Positions 8,907 through 17,334 of a stretch of 64,000 nt of DNA are shown one piece after another. The stretch covers positions 1-64,000 of the forward strand of contig JACPZP010000101.1 in NCBI GenBank assembly GCA_016195405.1, read 5' to 3'. The notes under the pieces were generated by a model. It made no database searches and was not told the origin of the DNA. It was given only the letters and a program-made list of their open reading frames with translations. The DNA comes from Planctomycetota bacterium (GTDB lineage: Bacteria > Planctomycetota > Planctomycetia > Gemmatales > Gemmataceae). The number at the start of each line of letters is the position of its first letter. Position 1 is the stretch's first letter. The position numbers were made by a program, and so were the translations under genes.

Positions 8907-9218
8907 ATGACGGGCCCTTTCAAAACTGTGAAGATCAATGATCCAGAGACCAATACAAGCCATCAACTCAACGGCGACGGAACTTACAACGTTCAGGGAA
9001 TTAGTTCCGGACTTGACGAGAACACGCTAATTCGAGTTTGGCGGATTCACCAAGGTCAGACCAGCGAGTACTTTGACTGTTACACGAACTCCACGGGCGC
9101 GTGGAATTGCCCCGCCTTTCACGTCAATGCGCCGACCTCAGGATATTCCGTCCATGCCATTGCCGGCGCCGGATCTCCGGACGATTTGAACGATACAATA
9201 ACCTTCAGCGGATATTAA
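8907..9218 (+). CDS. Small beta-sandwich-like protein following kinase 3 (second)
   Basis: 103 residues. The ATG at 8907 is preferred over the GTG at 8901 because AAGGAG at 8896-8901 is then five bases upstream. The sequence is polar and strand-rich (VKINDPETN, YNVQGISSG, LIRVWRIHQG) and ends with a YSVHAIAGAGSPDD segment that matches YDVQAIGNVGNAAD in the protein at 2489-2878. No export signal is seen. It closes the kinase cluster. Its role is unknown; an adaptor or substrate of the neighbouring kinase is a guess from position. Confidence 0.75.
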   Translation: MTGPFKTVKINDPETNTSHQLNGDGTYNVQGISSGLDENTLIRVWRIHQGQTSEYFDCYTNSTGAWNCPAFHVNAPTSGYSVHAIAGAGSPDDLNDTITFSGY

Positions 9219-9422
9219 GAGATTTGTACTCACATGCGCTTATGAATTCGCAACCCGATGTGCCGCGTCCTCTTCCCATTCCCCCTGAGAACGCTGATTG
9301 AGTCGTTCTTTCCCCCACTCATGACACAGGATTCGTTTCAAAAACGAAATTTGCGTTTCAAGAGGTGTCCCTGTTTCATGAAATAAGAGTAAACATAGCG
9401 AATGCGATGTCTCTAACCCCGA

Positions 9423-10391
9423 ATGAACATGCAAAAGATTCCCCGTGATTCCGCCCGCAAGTACGCCTTCGACTGGCGCGACACGCCGCTTCTTCGCGTA
9501 AAGCCGGGCGAGAGCTTCGTCGTCGAAACTTACGACGCCAGCACCGGTTACTTCAAATCCGCTGACGACAAAGCGGTGCCGGGGAAGCGGCCGGGGTTTG
9601 ACCGGGCGCCGCCGCTCGCCAATCCCATCGGCGGCCCGGTTTATCTAGAAGGCGCTCAGCGCGGCTATGTGCTTGCCGTAACCATCGAGGACATCGTCGT
9701 CGATTCCTATTCGTGGATCGCCATCGGGCCGCGGCGGGGACCCTTGGGCGAATCGACGCGCTGGCCGGAATTGTCGGGCGATTACACCACCAAGATCTTC
9801 CAACACTCGCCTGGCCCCAGCGGCAGCATGCGCGACGGCACGCTGCATTTCAGCGACAAGATTTCTTGGCCGATCACCCCGTTTGTCGGCACTTTCGGCG
9901 TGGCGCCCGACCGTGAAGTCACGACCAGCCTCGACGGCCAGGGCGAATGGGGCGGTAACCTTGACATCCGCGACGCCTGTCCGGGCAACACGCTCTATGT
10001 GCCGATCTTTCACGAAGGGGCCCTATTCTATCTGGGCGACGTGCACGCCAGCCAAGGCGACACCGAGTTCACCGGCACCGCCGCCGAGACCAAGGCGAGC
10101 GTACAGGCGAAGCTCGGCTTGGTGAAAGGCAAGCGCATCCCTTGGCTGCGCATCGAAAAGCCAAATTCCATCGTCGCTTGCAACGCCAACCGCCCGCTGG
10201 AACTCGCCGTCGAAACCGCGACCATCCAACTCATCGACTGGCTCATCACCGAGTTCGGTTTCACGCCGACCGACGCCTACTGCCTGGTCAGCACCTGTCC
10301 CGATTTTCGGATCAACGTCTATCAAATGTGCAAGCTCGGCAAGCTGAGCTTTGTGGCGGGGGCGGAAATACCGAAGAAGTACCTCACGTGA
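9423..10391 (+). CDS. Acetamidase/formamidase family protein
   Basis: 322 residues matching the FmdA/AmdA family, cytoplasmic amidohydrolases that release ammonia from formamide or short amides. Characteristic stretches are the N-terminal VKPGESFVVET, NPIGGPVYLEGA, the central FVGTFGVAP, GGNLDIRDACPGNTLYVPI and LGDVHASQGDTE. The ATG at 9423 has no clear ribosome binding site and an in-frame ATG follows at 9429, so the start is uncertain by two codons. It stands alone between a kinase cluster and a convergent phosphoesterase. The actual amide substrate cannot be inferred. Confidence 0.88.
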   Translation: MNMQKIPRDSARKYAFDWRDTPLLRVKPGESFVVETYDASTGYFKSADDKAVPGKRPGFDRAPPLANPIGGPVYLEGAQRGYVLAVTIEDIVVDSYSWIAIGPRRGPLGESTRWPELSGDYTTKIFQHSPGPSGSMRDGTLHFSDKISWPITPFVGTFGVAPDREVTTSLDGQGEWGGNLDIRDACPGNTLYVPIFHEGALFYLGDVHASQGDTEFTGTAAETKASVQAKLGLVKGKRIPWLRIEKPNSIVACNANRPLELAVETATIQLIDWLITEFGFTPTDAYCLVSTCPDFRINVYQMCKLGKLSFVAGAEIPKKYLT

Positions 10392-10614
10392 CGCCGCCTT
10401 CGTACGGACAATTCCGGGGGTGCCATCATGCAAAACGTGCCGCTCGAGAGAAACGAAATCCTGAACCCGTTTATTACCAAGCACTTGTAAATTCGCTCTC
10501 GACGCGCTCGTTTCTGCAGAGCGGCCTCAAAATCGCAGGAAGTGTCACGTTGCGTAACCCGGGAATTGGGCGCTTTGAGACAGTCTCTGCAAATCGAGAG
10601 AAAGCAGCGTTCAA

Positions 10615-11340
10615 CTAGCGGCCATTCGATTCCTCAACACCTTTCGCCCGGGGCATCGAGCCCGTGCGGAACACGTCGGCGAGCTGCTTCTTGTCGACTT
10701 CCGCCAGCGAGCTTTCTTGGACCACGCGGATCGTTTCCTCGACGGGGTATTCGAGACGCTTCAATTCGACGCGCTGGCTGTCGATGACGGCGTAGGAAAG
10801 ACGCGGGTCGCCGTCGCGCGGTTGGCCGACGCTGCCGGGATTGATGACCAGCTTGTCGCCGACTTCCAGGACGTAGGGATGATGGGTATGGCCGACGCAG
10901 ACCACGTTCGTGTCGACGTCGGCGAGACGGCGCTCCCAAAACTCGGTGTCGGCGACGGCGAACTCATCGAGCGGATCGCGCGGCGTCGCATGCACTAGGA
11001 GGAATGAGATGTTTTCCAGGGTGACGCGCTCGCTGACGGGCAATGACCCCAAATAGCGGCGATCAGCGGCGGTCAGAAGCTGTTGGGTGAGCGGTCGCGT
11101 GATGGATGTCAGATACTTGAAGCCGTTCTTGCCCTGGACCTTGACCATATGGGCGGCGCCGTGGTCGTGGTTGCCGCGAACGCAATGCTTGACGTGATCG
11201 TGGACCCATTGGATGCACGGGCGAGGTTCTAGTCCGTAGTCGACGAGATCGCCCAGGCATAGGCAAACGTCGAAAGGCTCCTGGATAGCTTGGAGGGCCG
11301 GCCAATTGCCGTGAATGTCCGCGATAAGAAGGATGCGCAT
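10615..11340 (-). CDS. Metallophosphoesterase, YfcE/MJ0936-like
   Basis: 241 residues of the calcineurin-like metallophosphoesterase superfamily. All metal-binding blocks are visible: ADIHGN near the N-terminus, CLGDLVDYG, VRGNHDHG, then VHATPRD and GHTHHP, followed by INPGSVGQPRDGD, which is typical of YfcE/MJ0936-type enzymes. These act on phosphodiesters in vitro, and the physiological substrate is rarely known. The start ATG is the first in the frame. The gene is monocistronic, with its 3' end facing the acetamidase gene. No signal peptide, so cytoplasmic. Confidence 0.9.
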   Translation of the reverse strand: MRILLIADIHGNWPALQAIQEPFDVCLCLGDLVDYGLEPRPCIQWVHDHVKHCVRGNHDHGAAHMVKVQGKNGFKYLTSITRPLTQQLLTAADRRYLGSLPVSERVTLENISFLLVHATPRDPLDEFAVADTEFWERRLADVDTNVVCVGHTHHPYVLEVGDKLVINPGSVGQPRDGDPRLSYAVIDSQRVELKRLEYPVEETIRVVQESSLAEVDKKQLADVFRTGSMPRAKGVEESNGR

Positions 11341-11519
11341 AAAAGGGGACCTAACAGTAAGAATTCAAAGCACCCAAAGAGGATTGTACTTGACCCGTTC
11401 GCCTGTCTTGGCGAGGATATAATCACCCATTCAGCGTAATTGCATAAGTGGAGCCGGCCTGGAGCGGAATTCAAGCAGCCCTCTTTGCCGTAGTCTAGCT
11501 TTTCTTTCGAGAAGACGCC

Positions 11520-11822
11520 ATGACCGGTGACCGACCCCTCCGCCGCATGACGTTGCGGCAGCTGTTGATTCACGCGGAAAAGACCGCGCGCGACATCATC
11601 GAGATGGTGCACACGAACTATATGGCGCGAGTCACGGACTTCCGCGATTTGAGCCGGCCCGTGCGGCGCCGCAGCCATTATCCCAAGTTGTTGGCGGTCC
11701 AAAACGCCCTACGGAAGCTGACGGAAACCGCCGAGCTGACGCGCACCAACTGCGAACTCCTCAACGAAAACCTCGACCTGATCCGCGAGCACGCCAATCG
11801 CGAGCGCGTCAATCGCATGTGA
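11520..11822 (+). CDS. Conserved-looking small helical hypothetical protein
   Basis: 100 residues, highly charged and predicted helical throughout (LRQLLIHAEKTARDII, ALRKLTETAELTRTN, ENLDLIREHANRERVN), with no cysteines, signal or membrane segment. The frame has the strong third-position GC use of its neighbours and starts with ATG, although the ribosome binding site is weak. Its stop lies 25 bases from the convergent stop of the next gene. I do not recognise a family; coiled-coil or DNA-associated roles would be guesses. Confidence 0.6.
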   Translation: MTGDRPLRRMTLRQLLIHAEKTARDIIEMVHTNYMARVTDFRDLSRPVRRRSHYPKLLAVQNALRKLTETAELTRTNCELLNENLDLIREHANRERVNRM

Positions 11823-11847
11823 CTCGGATGGCGATGGTCGCGGCGTA

Positions 11848-13212
11848 TCAATCGTCCTCGTCATCTTCCTTGAATCGGCGACTTCTCCGCGAAGGTCTCC
11901 TCGGCGGTTCGTCTTCGTCTCCTTCCTCGTCCTGCTCATTCTCGTGTTCTTCCTCATCTTCTTCCTCACCGTCATCCAAGCCGAGGCGCTTGACGACGCC
12001 TTCTTCTTCCGCGGCTTGGACATAAAGGAAGATGGTCTCGCGGGTTTTCCCAATGCCCATGATGAAGCGCACGATGAGGATTGCGGTGAATAGATTCCAT
12101 AAGCCGAAGCCGACGCGCAACAGGATCAACAGCACTGGCGACGTCCCAGTGACGCTGAGCAGGTAATATGCCAACAAGGTGAACGCCACGCCGAAGGTAA
12201 TCTCGATGAGACCAAATCCGGCTTCCTCCACGGGCGGCTCGCGCAGGGACAAGCCGATAGACCAAATCAAGACACTGAGCAGCAAGGGCTGGGCATAATA
12301 GGTTGACATCACCAAGATTGTCAACAACATCTCCCAGAAGCCGCTCACCGACCAGAAAACATGAATCGGCATAGCCCGTTCGGTATTGGCGTCGAGGATG
12401 CAGAGTTCCGGCGTGAACCATGGCACCAGGGCGTAATTGAGGATGCCGGTGAGGGGCAAGAGCTTGAAAATGAAGTTCAGCGCCATGTTGGTGATGGTGA
12501 GGATCATCAACGCGCGTACTTGTCCCTGTGTGCCGTAGCGATCCGGGATGCCCTGACAAGCGCTGTAGCCCGCGAAGGCAATTCCCCCCTGTGCCAACGT
12601 AAGAGCCGATGCCAGGATCAGCAACACTTTGGCCACTGCGTAAAGGCTGTAGCCCGAGATCAGGCCCACGAGGAAGCCGGGAAGACTGACGCGTTCGGGT
12701 TGACCGGGCTCGGGCTCGGGCGGGTCCTCGCTTACGAGGATTTTCTCGGCGACGCCGCCGTATTCGGGCCCCTGAGTAATGCCCAGGATCAGCACGAGGC
12801 CTTGCAGACCGAAGGCGCCGGCCCAAAAGTAGACGGAGAGTAGGACGACGCCGAGACCGAGCCGCGTTTTGGCCCATTGTTCGGGCTCTTGCAGCATCCG
12901 GAACCGTCGTTTGATTTTTGGGGCTCTTTTTTTTTCCGCCGGTTGCTCTGTCTTCGCTTTGGCGGCTTCTTCCGCGGGGTCGAGGAGAAAGGCATAGCTG
13001 GCCGGGTCGGCCTGCTCCTTAGGGGCCGGCGCGGTGAACGGCGCCGCGGTGGGCGGAGCCGGGTTGGGAGGCGGAGGGCTGGCCGGCGCTTGGGACATCG
13101 GAATCGTCAACTCGGTGCCGCATTTGGTGCACCTGACCTTGCGCCCGGCCTTGTCCGCGGGAGCTTTTAGGCCCTGGTTGCAGGATGGGCAACGGAAGGA
13201 GATCAAATCCAT
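11848..13212 (-). CDS. Zinc-ribbon (MJ0042-type) multi-pass membrane protein
   Basis: 454 residues from the ATG at 13212; the frame is open to 13269, but starting at 13212 puts the zinc ribbon at the N-terminus (FRCPSCNQGLKAPADKAG then VRCTKCGTEL), as is usual for this planctomycete architecture. A Pro/Ala-rich linker follows (about 38-90), then several hydrophobic helices (GVVLLSVYFWAGAFGLQGLV, VLLILASALTLAQGGIAF and others up to about residue 400). The last 45 residues are almost entirely Asp/Glu followed by Arg-rich. The four cysteines should bind zinc on the cytoplasmic side. The function is unknown; a protein of the same layout lies at 53839-54876. Confidence 0.82.
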   Translation of the reverse strand: MDLISFRCPSCNQGLKAPADKAGRKVRCTKCGTELTIPMSQAPASPPPPNPAPPTAAPFTAPAPKEQADPASYAFLLDPAEEAAKAKTEQPAEKKRAPKIKRRFRMLQEPEQWAKTRLGLGVVLLSVYFWAGAFGLQGLVLILGITQGPEYGGVAEKILVSEDPPEPEPGQPERVSLPGFLVGLISGYSLYAVAKVLLILASALTLAQGGIAFAGYSACQGIPDRYGTQGQVRALMILTITNMALNFIFKLLPLTGILNYALVPWFTPELCILDANTERAMPIHVFWSVSGFWEMLLTILVMSTYYAQPLLLSVLIWSIGLSLREPPVEEAGFGLIEITFGVAFTLLAYYLLSVTGTSPVLLILLRVGFGLWNLFTAILIVRFIMGIGKTRETIFLYVQAAEEEGVVKRLGLDDGEEEDEEEHENEQDEEGDEDEPPRRPSRRSRRFKEDDEDD

Positions 13213-13416
13213 GGAGTCAATCCGCGAGGCGAGATTCTCGATCGGCCGGCCTATTAAGGACCCTGTCAAGGAACAAGGATATTAAGGAGAATATGGCGCA
13301 AAAGAACAGATTGCGCCGTCATTTTTCAAGCCAATGCGAAAGCAGGTCGGTTGCATTGCCTTTAGCCGCTGGTAAACTAGCAATATGCGTATCTGGGAAC
13401 CTTTGATGGAAACCCG

Positions 13417-14169
13417 ATGTTGCTCGCGAAGGATGCTGTCTCACCTGTTCGAACCGACACTGCTTTGCAGGTGTACCTGCTTGGCACGCTGGAGTATGAT
13501 GCCGCCCTGCGCTTGCAACGGCGGTTGCAGTTTGACGTCTCGGGTGATCGCTCCCAGGCCGCGTTGATCCTTTGTGAACACCCGCCCATGATCTCGGTGG
13601 GCCGGCAAGGCAGCCGGGCTCACGTCTTCTTCGAACCCGATGAGCTAGAGTGGCGCGGTTGGCCGGTCCGCTGGGTGCATCGTGGCGGCGGTTGCTGGCT
13701 CCATCTTCCCGGGCAACTCGCCGTCTATGCCGTTTTCCCCGTGGATCGCCTTGGACTGACTGTGCGGGATTTCCTCGTTCGTCTTGGCGGCGTCGTGCAG
13801 TGTCTTCTCGGCGATTTCGACTTGCGCGGCGACTGGCTTCCCGGCGGCGTTTACGTGCGCTCGCGCCTCATCGCCGGACTTGGCGTGGCCGTCCACGACT
13901 GGATCAGTTCCTTCGGCTTGTGCCTTAACGCGAACCCGTCGCTTGATTTCTATCGCCGCGTTCAATGCGCGCCGCGCTTCCAGGAACCGATGACGTCCCT
14001 GGAGCGCGAACGCCGCGGACGCCTGCAGCCCGCGTTGGTGCGGCAACGGCTAATCGAGCACGTCCGCGAAGTGTTCGGTTTTGGACGAATCGCGCTCTTC
14101 AGCGATCACCCGAGCATTCAGGGCCACCAGCAACGCTGCCGCGCCCCCGTCAGAAATGCCTACGCTTGA
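13417..14169 (+). CDS. LipB-like octanoyltransferase, divergent active site
   Basis: 250 residues. Position before lipA and the order of blocks identify the LipB family, which moves octanoyl groups from acyl carrier protein to lipoyl domains. The substrate-binding block reads HRGGGCWLHLPGQLAVYA, keeping RGG, the His, GQ and the Tyr but losing the usual Thr. The later block (RLIAGLGVAVHDW...LCLNANPSLDFYRRVQCAP) keeps the acyl-accepting Cys but has Leu where the catalytic Lys of KIAAIG-type motifs is expected. It may be a weak or altered transferase, or the Arg two residues upstream may substitute. The start ATG has no strong ribosome binding site. Confidence 0.78.
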   Translation: MLLAKDAVSPVRTDTALQVYLLGTLEYDAALRLQRRLQFDVSGDRSQAALILCEHPPMISVGRQGSRAHVFFEPDELEWRGWPVRWVHRGGGCWLHLPGQLAVYAVFPVDRLGLTVRDFLVRLGGVVQCLLGDFDLRGDWLPGGVYVRSRLIAGLGVAVHDWISSFGLCLNANPSLDFYRRVQCAPRFQEPMTSLERERRGRLQPALVRQRLIEHVREVFGFGRIALFSDHPSIQGHQQRCRAPVRNAYA

Positions 14170-14184
14170 TTCGGAACCACCTTC

Positions 14185-15069
14185 ATGCAGACGTTGCCGC
14201 TTATTGAGCCGCCGGTTTTACCGCAGCGCCGTCTGCCGTCTTGGCTGAAACGGCCGCTTCCCGCCGGCAACGAGAATTTCTTCACGCACAGCCTTCTTCG
14301 CGAACTCAAGCTGGAGACCGTGTGCGAGAACGCCCGTTGCCCCAATCGGCCCGAGTGCTACTCGCGCCGCACCGCCACCTTCATGATCATGGGAAACATC
14401 TGCACGCGGCCATGCGGCTTCTGTTCCGTGCCGCGCGGCCATCCCGAAGAGCTGGAAGCCGACGAGCCCGAACGTGTCGCCGAAGCGGCGTCTCGCCTCG
14501 GGTTGAAACACGCGGTGATTACGTCGGTAACGCGTGACGACATGCCCGACGGCGGGGCCGAGCATTTCTATCGTTGCGTGCTGGCCATACGGCAGCGTAC
14601 CGGGGCGGTTATCGAGGTGCTCACGCCCGATTTTCTTGGCGACACCAAGGCCATCGATCGCGTGATCGAGGCCGAGCCGGAAATCTTCAACCACAATACG
14701 GAAACGGTGCCGCGCTTTTACAAGAAAGTCCGCGGACGCGCCGAGTATCAGCGCAGCCTCGATCTTTTGGCGCGGGTCAAACAGAAGGCGCCCCACCTGG
14801 CCACGAAGAGCGGCCTCATGCTGGGGCTGGGCGAAACGCACGAGGAATTGCTGGACACGCTTGCCGATTTGCGGGCCGTCCGTTGCGACATGCTGACCTT
14901 GGGCCAATACCTCACGCCGACCTTGAAGCACATCCCCGTGGCCCGATTCCTGCCGCCCGAGGAATTCGACGAGTTGGCCAAACTGGCTCGTTCGCTGGGA
15001 TTCAAGAAAGTCGTCAGCGGACCGTTCGTGCGCTCCAGCTATCATGCCGACGAGATGGCTCATGCGTAA
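14185..15069 (+). CDS. lipA: Lipoyl synthase
   Basis: 294 residues, a radical SAM enzyme that inserts two sulfurs into protein-bound octanoyl groups to make lipoate. Both clusters are present: the auxiliary site CENARCPNRPEC (CX4CX5C) and the radical SAM site CTRPCGFC (CX3CX2C), plus the C-terminal VRSSYHADE with the conserved Arg-Ser-Ser-Tyr. It starts 15 bases after the LipB-like gene and its end overlaps the ATG of the next small gene by eight bases. The unit therefore looks like an operon for lipoate attachment. Length is normal for the family. Confidence 0.96.
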   Translation: MQTLPLIEPPVLPQRRLPSWLKRPLPAGNENFFTHSLLRELKLETVCENARCPNRPECYSRRTATFMIMGNICTRPCGFCSVPRGHPEELEADEPERVAEAASRLGLKHAVITSVTRDDMPDGGAEHFYRCVLAIRQRTGAVIEVLTPDFLGDTKAIDRVIEAEPEIFNHNTETVPRFYKKVRGRAEYQRSLDLLARVKQKAPHLATKSGLMLGLGETHEELLDTLADLRAVRCDMLTLGQYLTPTLKHIPVARFLPPEEFDELAKLARSLGFKKVVSGPFVRSSYHADEMAHA

Positions 15070-15295
15070 ACCCATCATTGTCCCCGACCTGGGCGTAGAG
15101 TCGGCGGTCCTGAATCTTTGGCTTGTTGAGCTGGGTGAACTCGTCTATGCCGGCGATCGCATGGTCGAATTGCTGGCGGAGGAAGCGACGTTCGACGTAT
15201 CGGCGCCGGCGACGGGGAAGCTCGTGGAAAAAACGGCGCGCTTGGGAGAGAGCCTTCATGCCGGGCAGGTATTGGGGCACGTCGAGGAAGGATGA
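15062..15295 (+). CDS. Single biotinyl/lipoyl-like domain protein lacking the modifiable lysine
   Basis: 77 residues starting at an ATG inside the last codons of lipA. The whole protein has the pattern of a lipoyl/biotinyl carrier domain: PIIVPDLG at the start, a glycine-rich turn, SAPATGKL and GESLHAGQVLGHVEE at the end. At the hairpin where lipoyl domains have Asp-Lys-Ala, it reads AEEATFDV, so the attachment lysine is a glutamate. As written it cannot be lipoylated or biotinylated there. It could be a scaffold, a decoy substrate or a degenerate carrier. It lies between lipA and tmk, in the same run. Confidence 0.8.
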   Translation: MRKPIIVPDLGVESAVLNLWLVELGELVYAGDRMVELLAEEATFDVSAPATGKLVEKTARLGESLHAGQVLGHVEEG

Positions 15296-15298
15296 GAG

Positions 15299-15955
15299 TT
15301 GATCCGCAGTCCGTTCATCTCTTTGGATGGCCTGGACGGTGCCGGCAAATCGACCCAATGCCGGCTCTTGGCCGACTGGCTGCGCACGCGCGGTTGGACC
15401 GTCGTTGAATGCGCCGACCCGGGCGGCACCGAAATCGGCCAGGTTTTACGAAACCTTCTGTTGGAGCACCGCGGCCAAATGTCCCTGCCGTGCGAAGCGC
15501 TTCTATTCATGGCCAGCCGGGCCCAGCTTACCGCCGAGATCATTCGCCCCGCTCTCGAAAAAGGCCAGGCCGTCGTTTGTGATCGCTTCTTGCTTGCCAA
15601 TGTCGTATACCAGGGCCACGCGGGCGGGCTCGATCCGCAGCTCTTATGGTCCGTCGGTCTGATGGCGACGGGTGGGCTGGAACCGGAATTGACGTTCGTG
15701 CTCGACTTGCCGACCGAGTTCGCGCGAAGCCGCCGCAAAACTTTCGCCGATCGCATGGAGAGCCGGGCGACTGATTTCCATGAGCGCGTCCGAACCGGTT
15801 TTCGCAAGGAAGCCGAGCGCCGGCCGGATCGCATTGTCCTGTTGGATGCGACCTTGCTGGTGAACGACGTGCAGGAACAGATGCGCCGAGAAATGTTGGA
15901 AAGAACTGCGTTAACCCCCAAGCCCGCAGATGAGCGCAGCGAATCCGCGGGGTAA
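15299..15955 (+). CDS. tmk: Thymidylate kinase (TTG start)
   Basis: 218 residues. dTMP kinase, essential for dTTP supply: P-loop GLDGAGKST at residues 10-18, a DRF/LANVVYQG block matching the DR(Y/H)-x-x-S region, and a LID-like SRRKTFADRMESR. The start is a TTG at 15299 with GGAAGG seven bases upstream; no ATG is in a usable position. The last residues (KPADERSESAG) are encoded by a short repeat found also at 29449-29486, so the repeat supplies the C-terminal tail. It is three bases downstream of the lipoyl-like gene. Confidence 0.93.
   Translation: MIRSPFISLDGLDGAGKSTQCRLLADWLRTRGWTVVECADPGGTEIGQVLRNLLLEHRGQMSLPCEALLFMASRAQLTAEIIRPALEKGQAVVCDRFLLANVVYQGHAGGLDPQLLWSVGLMATGGLEPELTFVLDLPTEFARSRRKTFADRMESRATDFHERVRTGFRKEAERRPDRIVLLDATLLVNDVQEQMRREMLERTALTPKPADERSESAG
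15917..15952. repeat. Short repeat D, copy 1, inside the 3' end of tmk
   Basis: Contains AAGCCCGCAGATGAGCGC, then AGCGAATCCGCGGGG, with an imperfect inverted CCCGC...GCGGG. The complement occurs upstream of groES at 29449-29486, differing by a few bases. This copy is translated as the tmk tail and lies just before the holB ribosome binding site. Confidence 0.6.
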
Positions 15956-15967
15956 CGGAAGTTGATC

Positions 15968-17008
15968 ATGACCTGGGCACATATCCTCGGACACGATGCC
16001 TTGGTCGATGCCTTCGGGCACGTCGTCCAACGCCACCGCCTCGCGCATGCTTACCTCTTCTCGGGCCCGGCCGGCGTCGGCAAGCGGATGTTCGCCCGCG
16101 AGTTGGCCAAGGCGCTGTTGTGCGAAGCGCCCGACAACGCTAACAAAACGCTCACTTCTTGCGGTCGCTGCCAAGCTTGCATCTTAGTCGACGCCGGCAA
16201 CCACCCTGACTTCTTCGGCGTCCAACGGCCCGAAGACAAAAACGAAATGCCGATCGAGCTGATGCAGGAATTGTGCGTCGGCTTCTCGCTCAAATCGGCT
16301 CGCGGTCAAGGCAAAGTCGCGGTCCTCGACGATGCCGACGACCTCAACGCTGAGTCGGCCAACTGTTTCTTGAAAACGCTGGAAGAGCCACCGCCGCGCT
16401 CCGTCTTTATCCTCATCGGCTCCAGCGTGGATCGCCAGCTTCCCACCATCGTGTCGCGCTGCCAGGTCGTGCGTTTTCGACCATTGCCTCCCCCAATCTT
16501 GGAACAGATACTGCGACAGAACGATATTGAGGACAGCGCGACCATACAACGCCTTGTCCATTTGTCCGGCGGCAGTCCCGGTCGAGCACTCGCGCTCGTC
16601 GATCCTGATTTGTGGGAGTTTCATTCCAAGTTATTGGAAGGTCTGACGCGGCCGAAGATCGATGCTTTCGGACTGGCGAAGTGCTTTGTCGAATTTGCCG
16701 AGGATGCCGGGAAAGAGTTGGCATTGCAGCGGCGGCGGGTGTCGTTGGTGTTTGGCCTCGTAATCGCCGCGTTGCGCGACGCCCTCGCTCAGAGCCAAGG
16801 CAAGCCGGCGGGCGATGACGACAAAATCCTCACGGCCCTCACCAATCGGGCGGATACCGAAAAAATCGCAACCCTGATAGAACGCTGCTTGGAGGCCGAG
16901 CGCCATCTGGGCCGATACGTTCAGATACCGCTCGTGCTGGAAGCCTTGCTTGACGCCATGGCTCAGACGCTGGAGGAAGGCGCCCCCGCTCTGGCAAGTC
17001 GCTCATGA
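15968..17008 (+). CDS. holB: DNA polymerase III delta' subunit
   Basis: 346 residues of the clamp-loader AAA+ family. Visible are AYLFSGPAGVGKRMFA (P-loop, with Arg in place of the usual Ser/Thr after Lys), the four-cysteine zinc module (LLCEAP..., CGRCQAC), VAVLDDADDLNAESANCFLK as the Walker B region, LEEPP and the sensor 1/SRC motif IVSRCQVV. The ATG at 15968 is chosen over the TTG two codons upstream because GGAAG is six bases before it. Adjacent to tmk, as in many bacteria. The altered P-loop fits a delta' that does not hydrolyse ATP. Confidence 0.92.
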   Translation: MTWAHILGHDALVDAFGHVVQRHRLAHAYLFSGPAGVGKRMFARELAKALLCEAPDNANKTLTSCGRCQACILVDAGNHPDFFGVQRPEDKNEMPIELMQELCVGFSLKSARGQGKVAVLDDADDLNAESANCFLKTLEEPPPRSVFILIGSSVDRQLPTIVSRCQVVRFRPLPPPILEQILRQNDIEDSATIQRLVHLSGGSPGRALALVDPDLWEFHSKLLEGLTRPKIDAFGLAKCFVEFAEDAGKELALQRRRVSLVFGLVIAALRDALAQSQGKPAGDDDKILTALTNRADTEKIATLIERCLEAERHLGRYVQIPLVLEALLDAMAQTLEEGAPALASRS

Positions 17009-17018
17009 AAGAGCCGCC

Positions 17019-17327
17019 ATGTCCCGGCTCGTCAGCTATCTCCCCGGAATAATCGTGGCGGGCGCAATCCTCCTGATCGTGGCGGGGTGCAGCACGCATC
17101 CCGTCATCGACGTCATGGATTACGCATTTCCTGGGCGCGTTGAAAAGGGCAAGACGCAACCCTACGGCGGCGTCTGTATTCCTCAAGGTCCGGTGCAACC
17201 GCCCGGCCCCGCGGTTCCTGTCATTGTGCCGGCCGTTCCCTCGGTCGCAGTCCCCGTCGTGCCACCGCCGGCGCCTTTGCCTGGCACAGGCGGCACCACA
17301 TCGCCGCCGAGTTTCCCGAGGTTTTAG
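17019..17327 (+). CDS. Small proline-rich lipoprotein
   Basis: 102 residues. The N-terminal hydrophobic stretch ends in a lipobox LLIVAGCST, so Cys is likely lipidated and the protein anchored in a membrane. The mature part is short; its second half is Pro/Val-rich (PGPAVPVIVPAVP, PPPAPLPGTGG), which suggests an extended spacer. It begins ten bases after holB and ends next to a strong palindrome. No family recognised. The start ATG gives a normal signal-peptide length. Confidence 0.75.
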   Translation: MSRLVSYLPGIIVAGAILLIVAGCSTHPVIDVMDYAFPGRVEKGKTQPYGGVCIPQGPVQPPGPAVPVIVPAVPSVAVPVVPPPAPLPGTGGTTSPPSFPRF

Positions 17328-17334
17328 GCGCATG

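Noticed and set aside
9242-9301. A 19-codon frame starting ATGAATTCGCAA after the third small beta protein
   Set aside because: No ribosome binding site, very short, and Pro-rich by chance composition. I could not support it as a gene.
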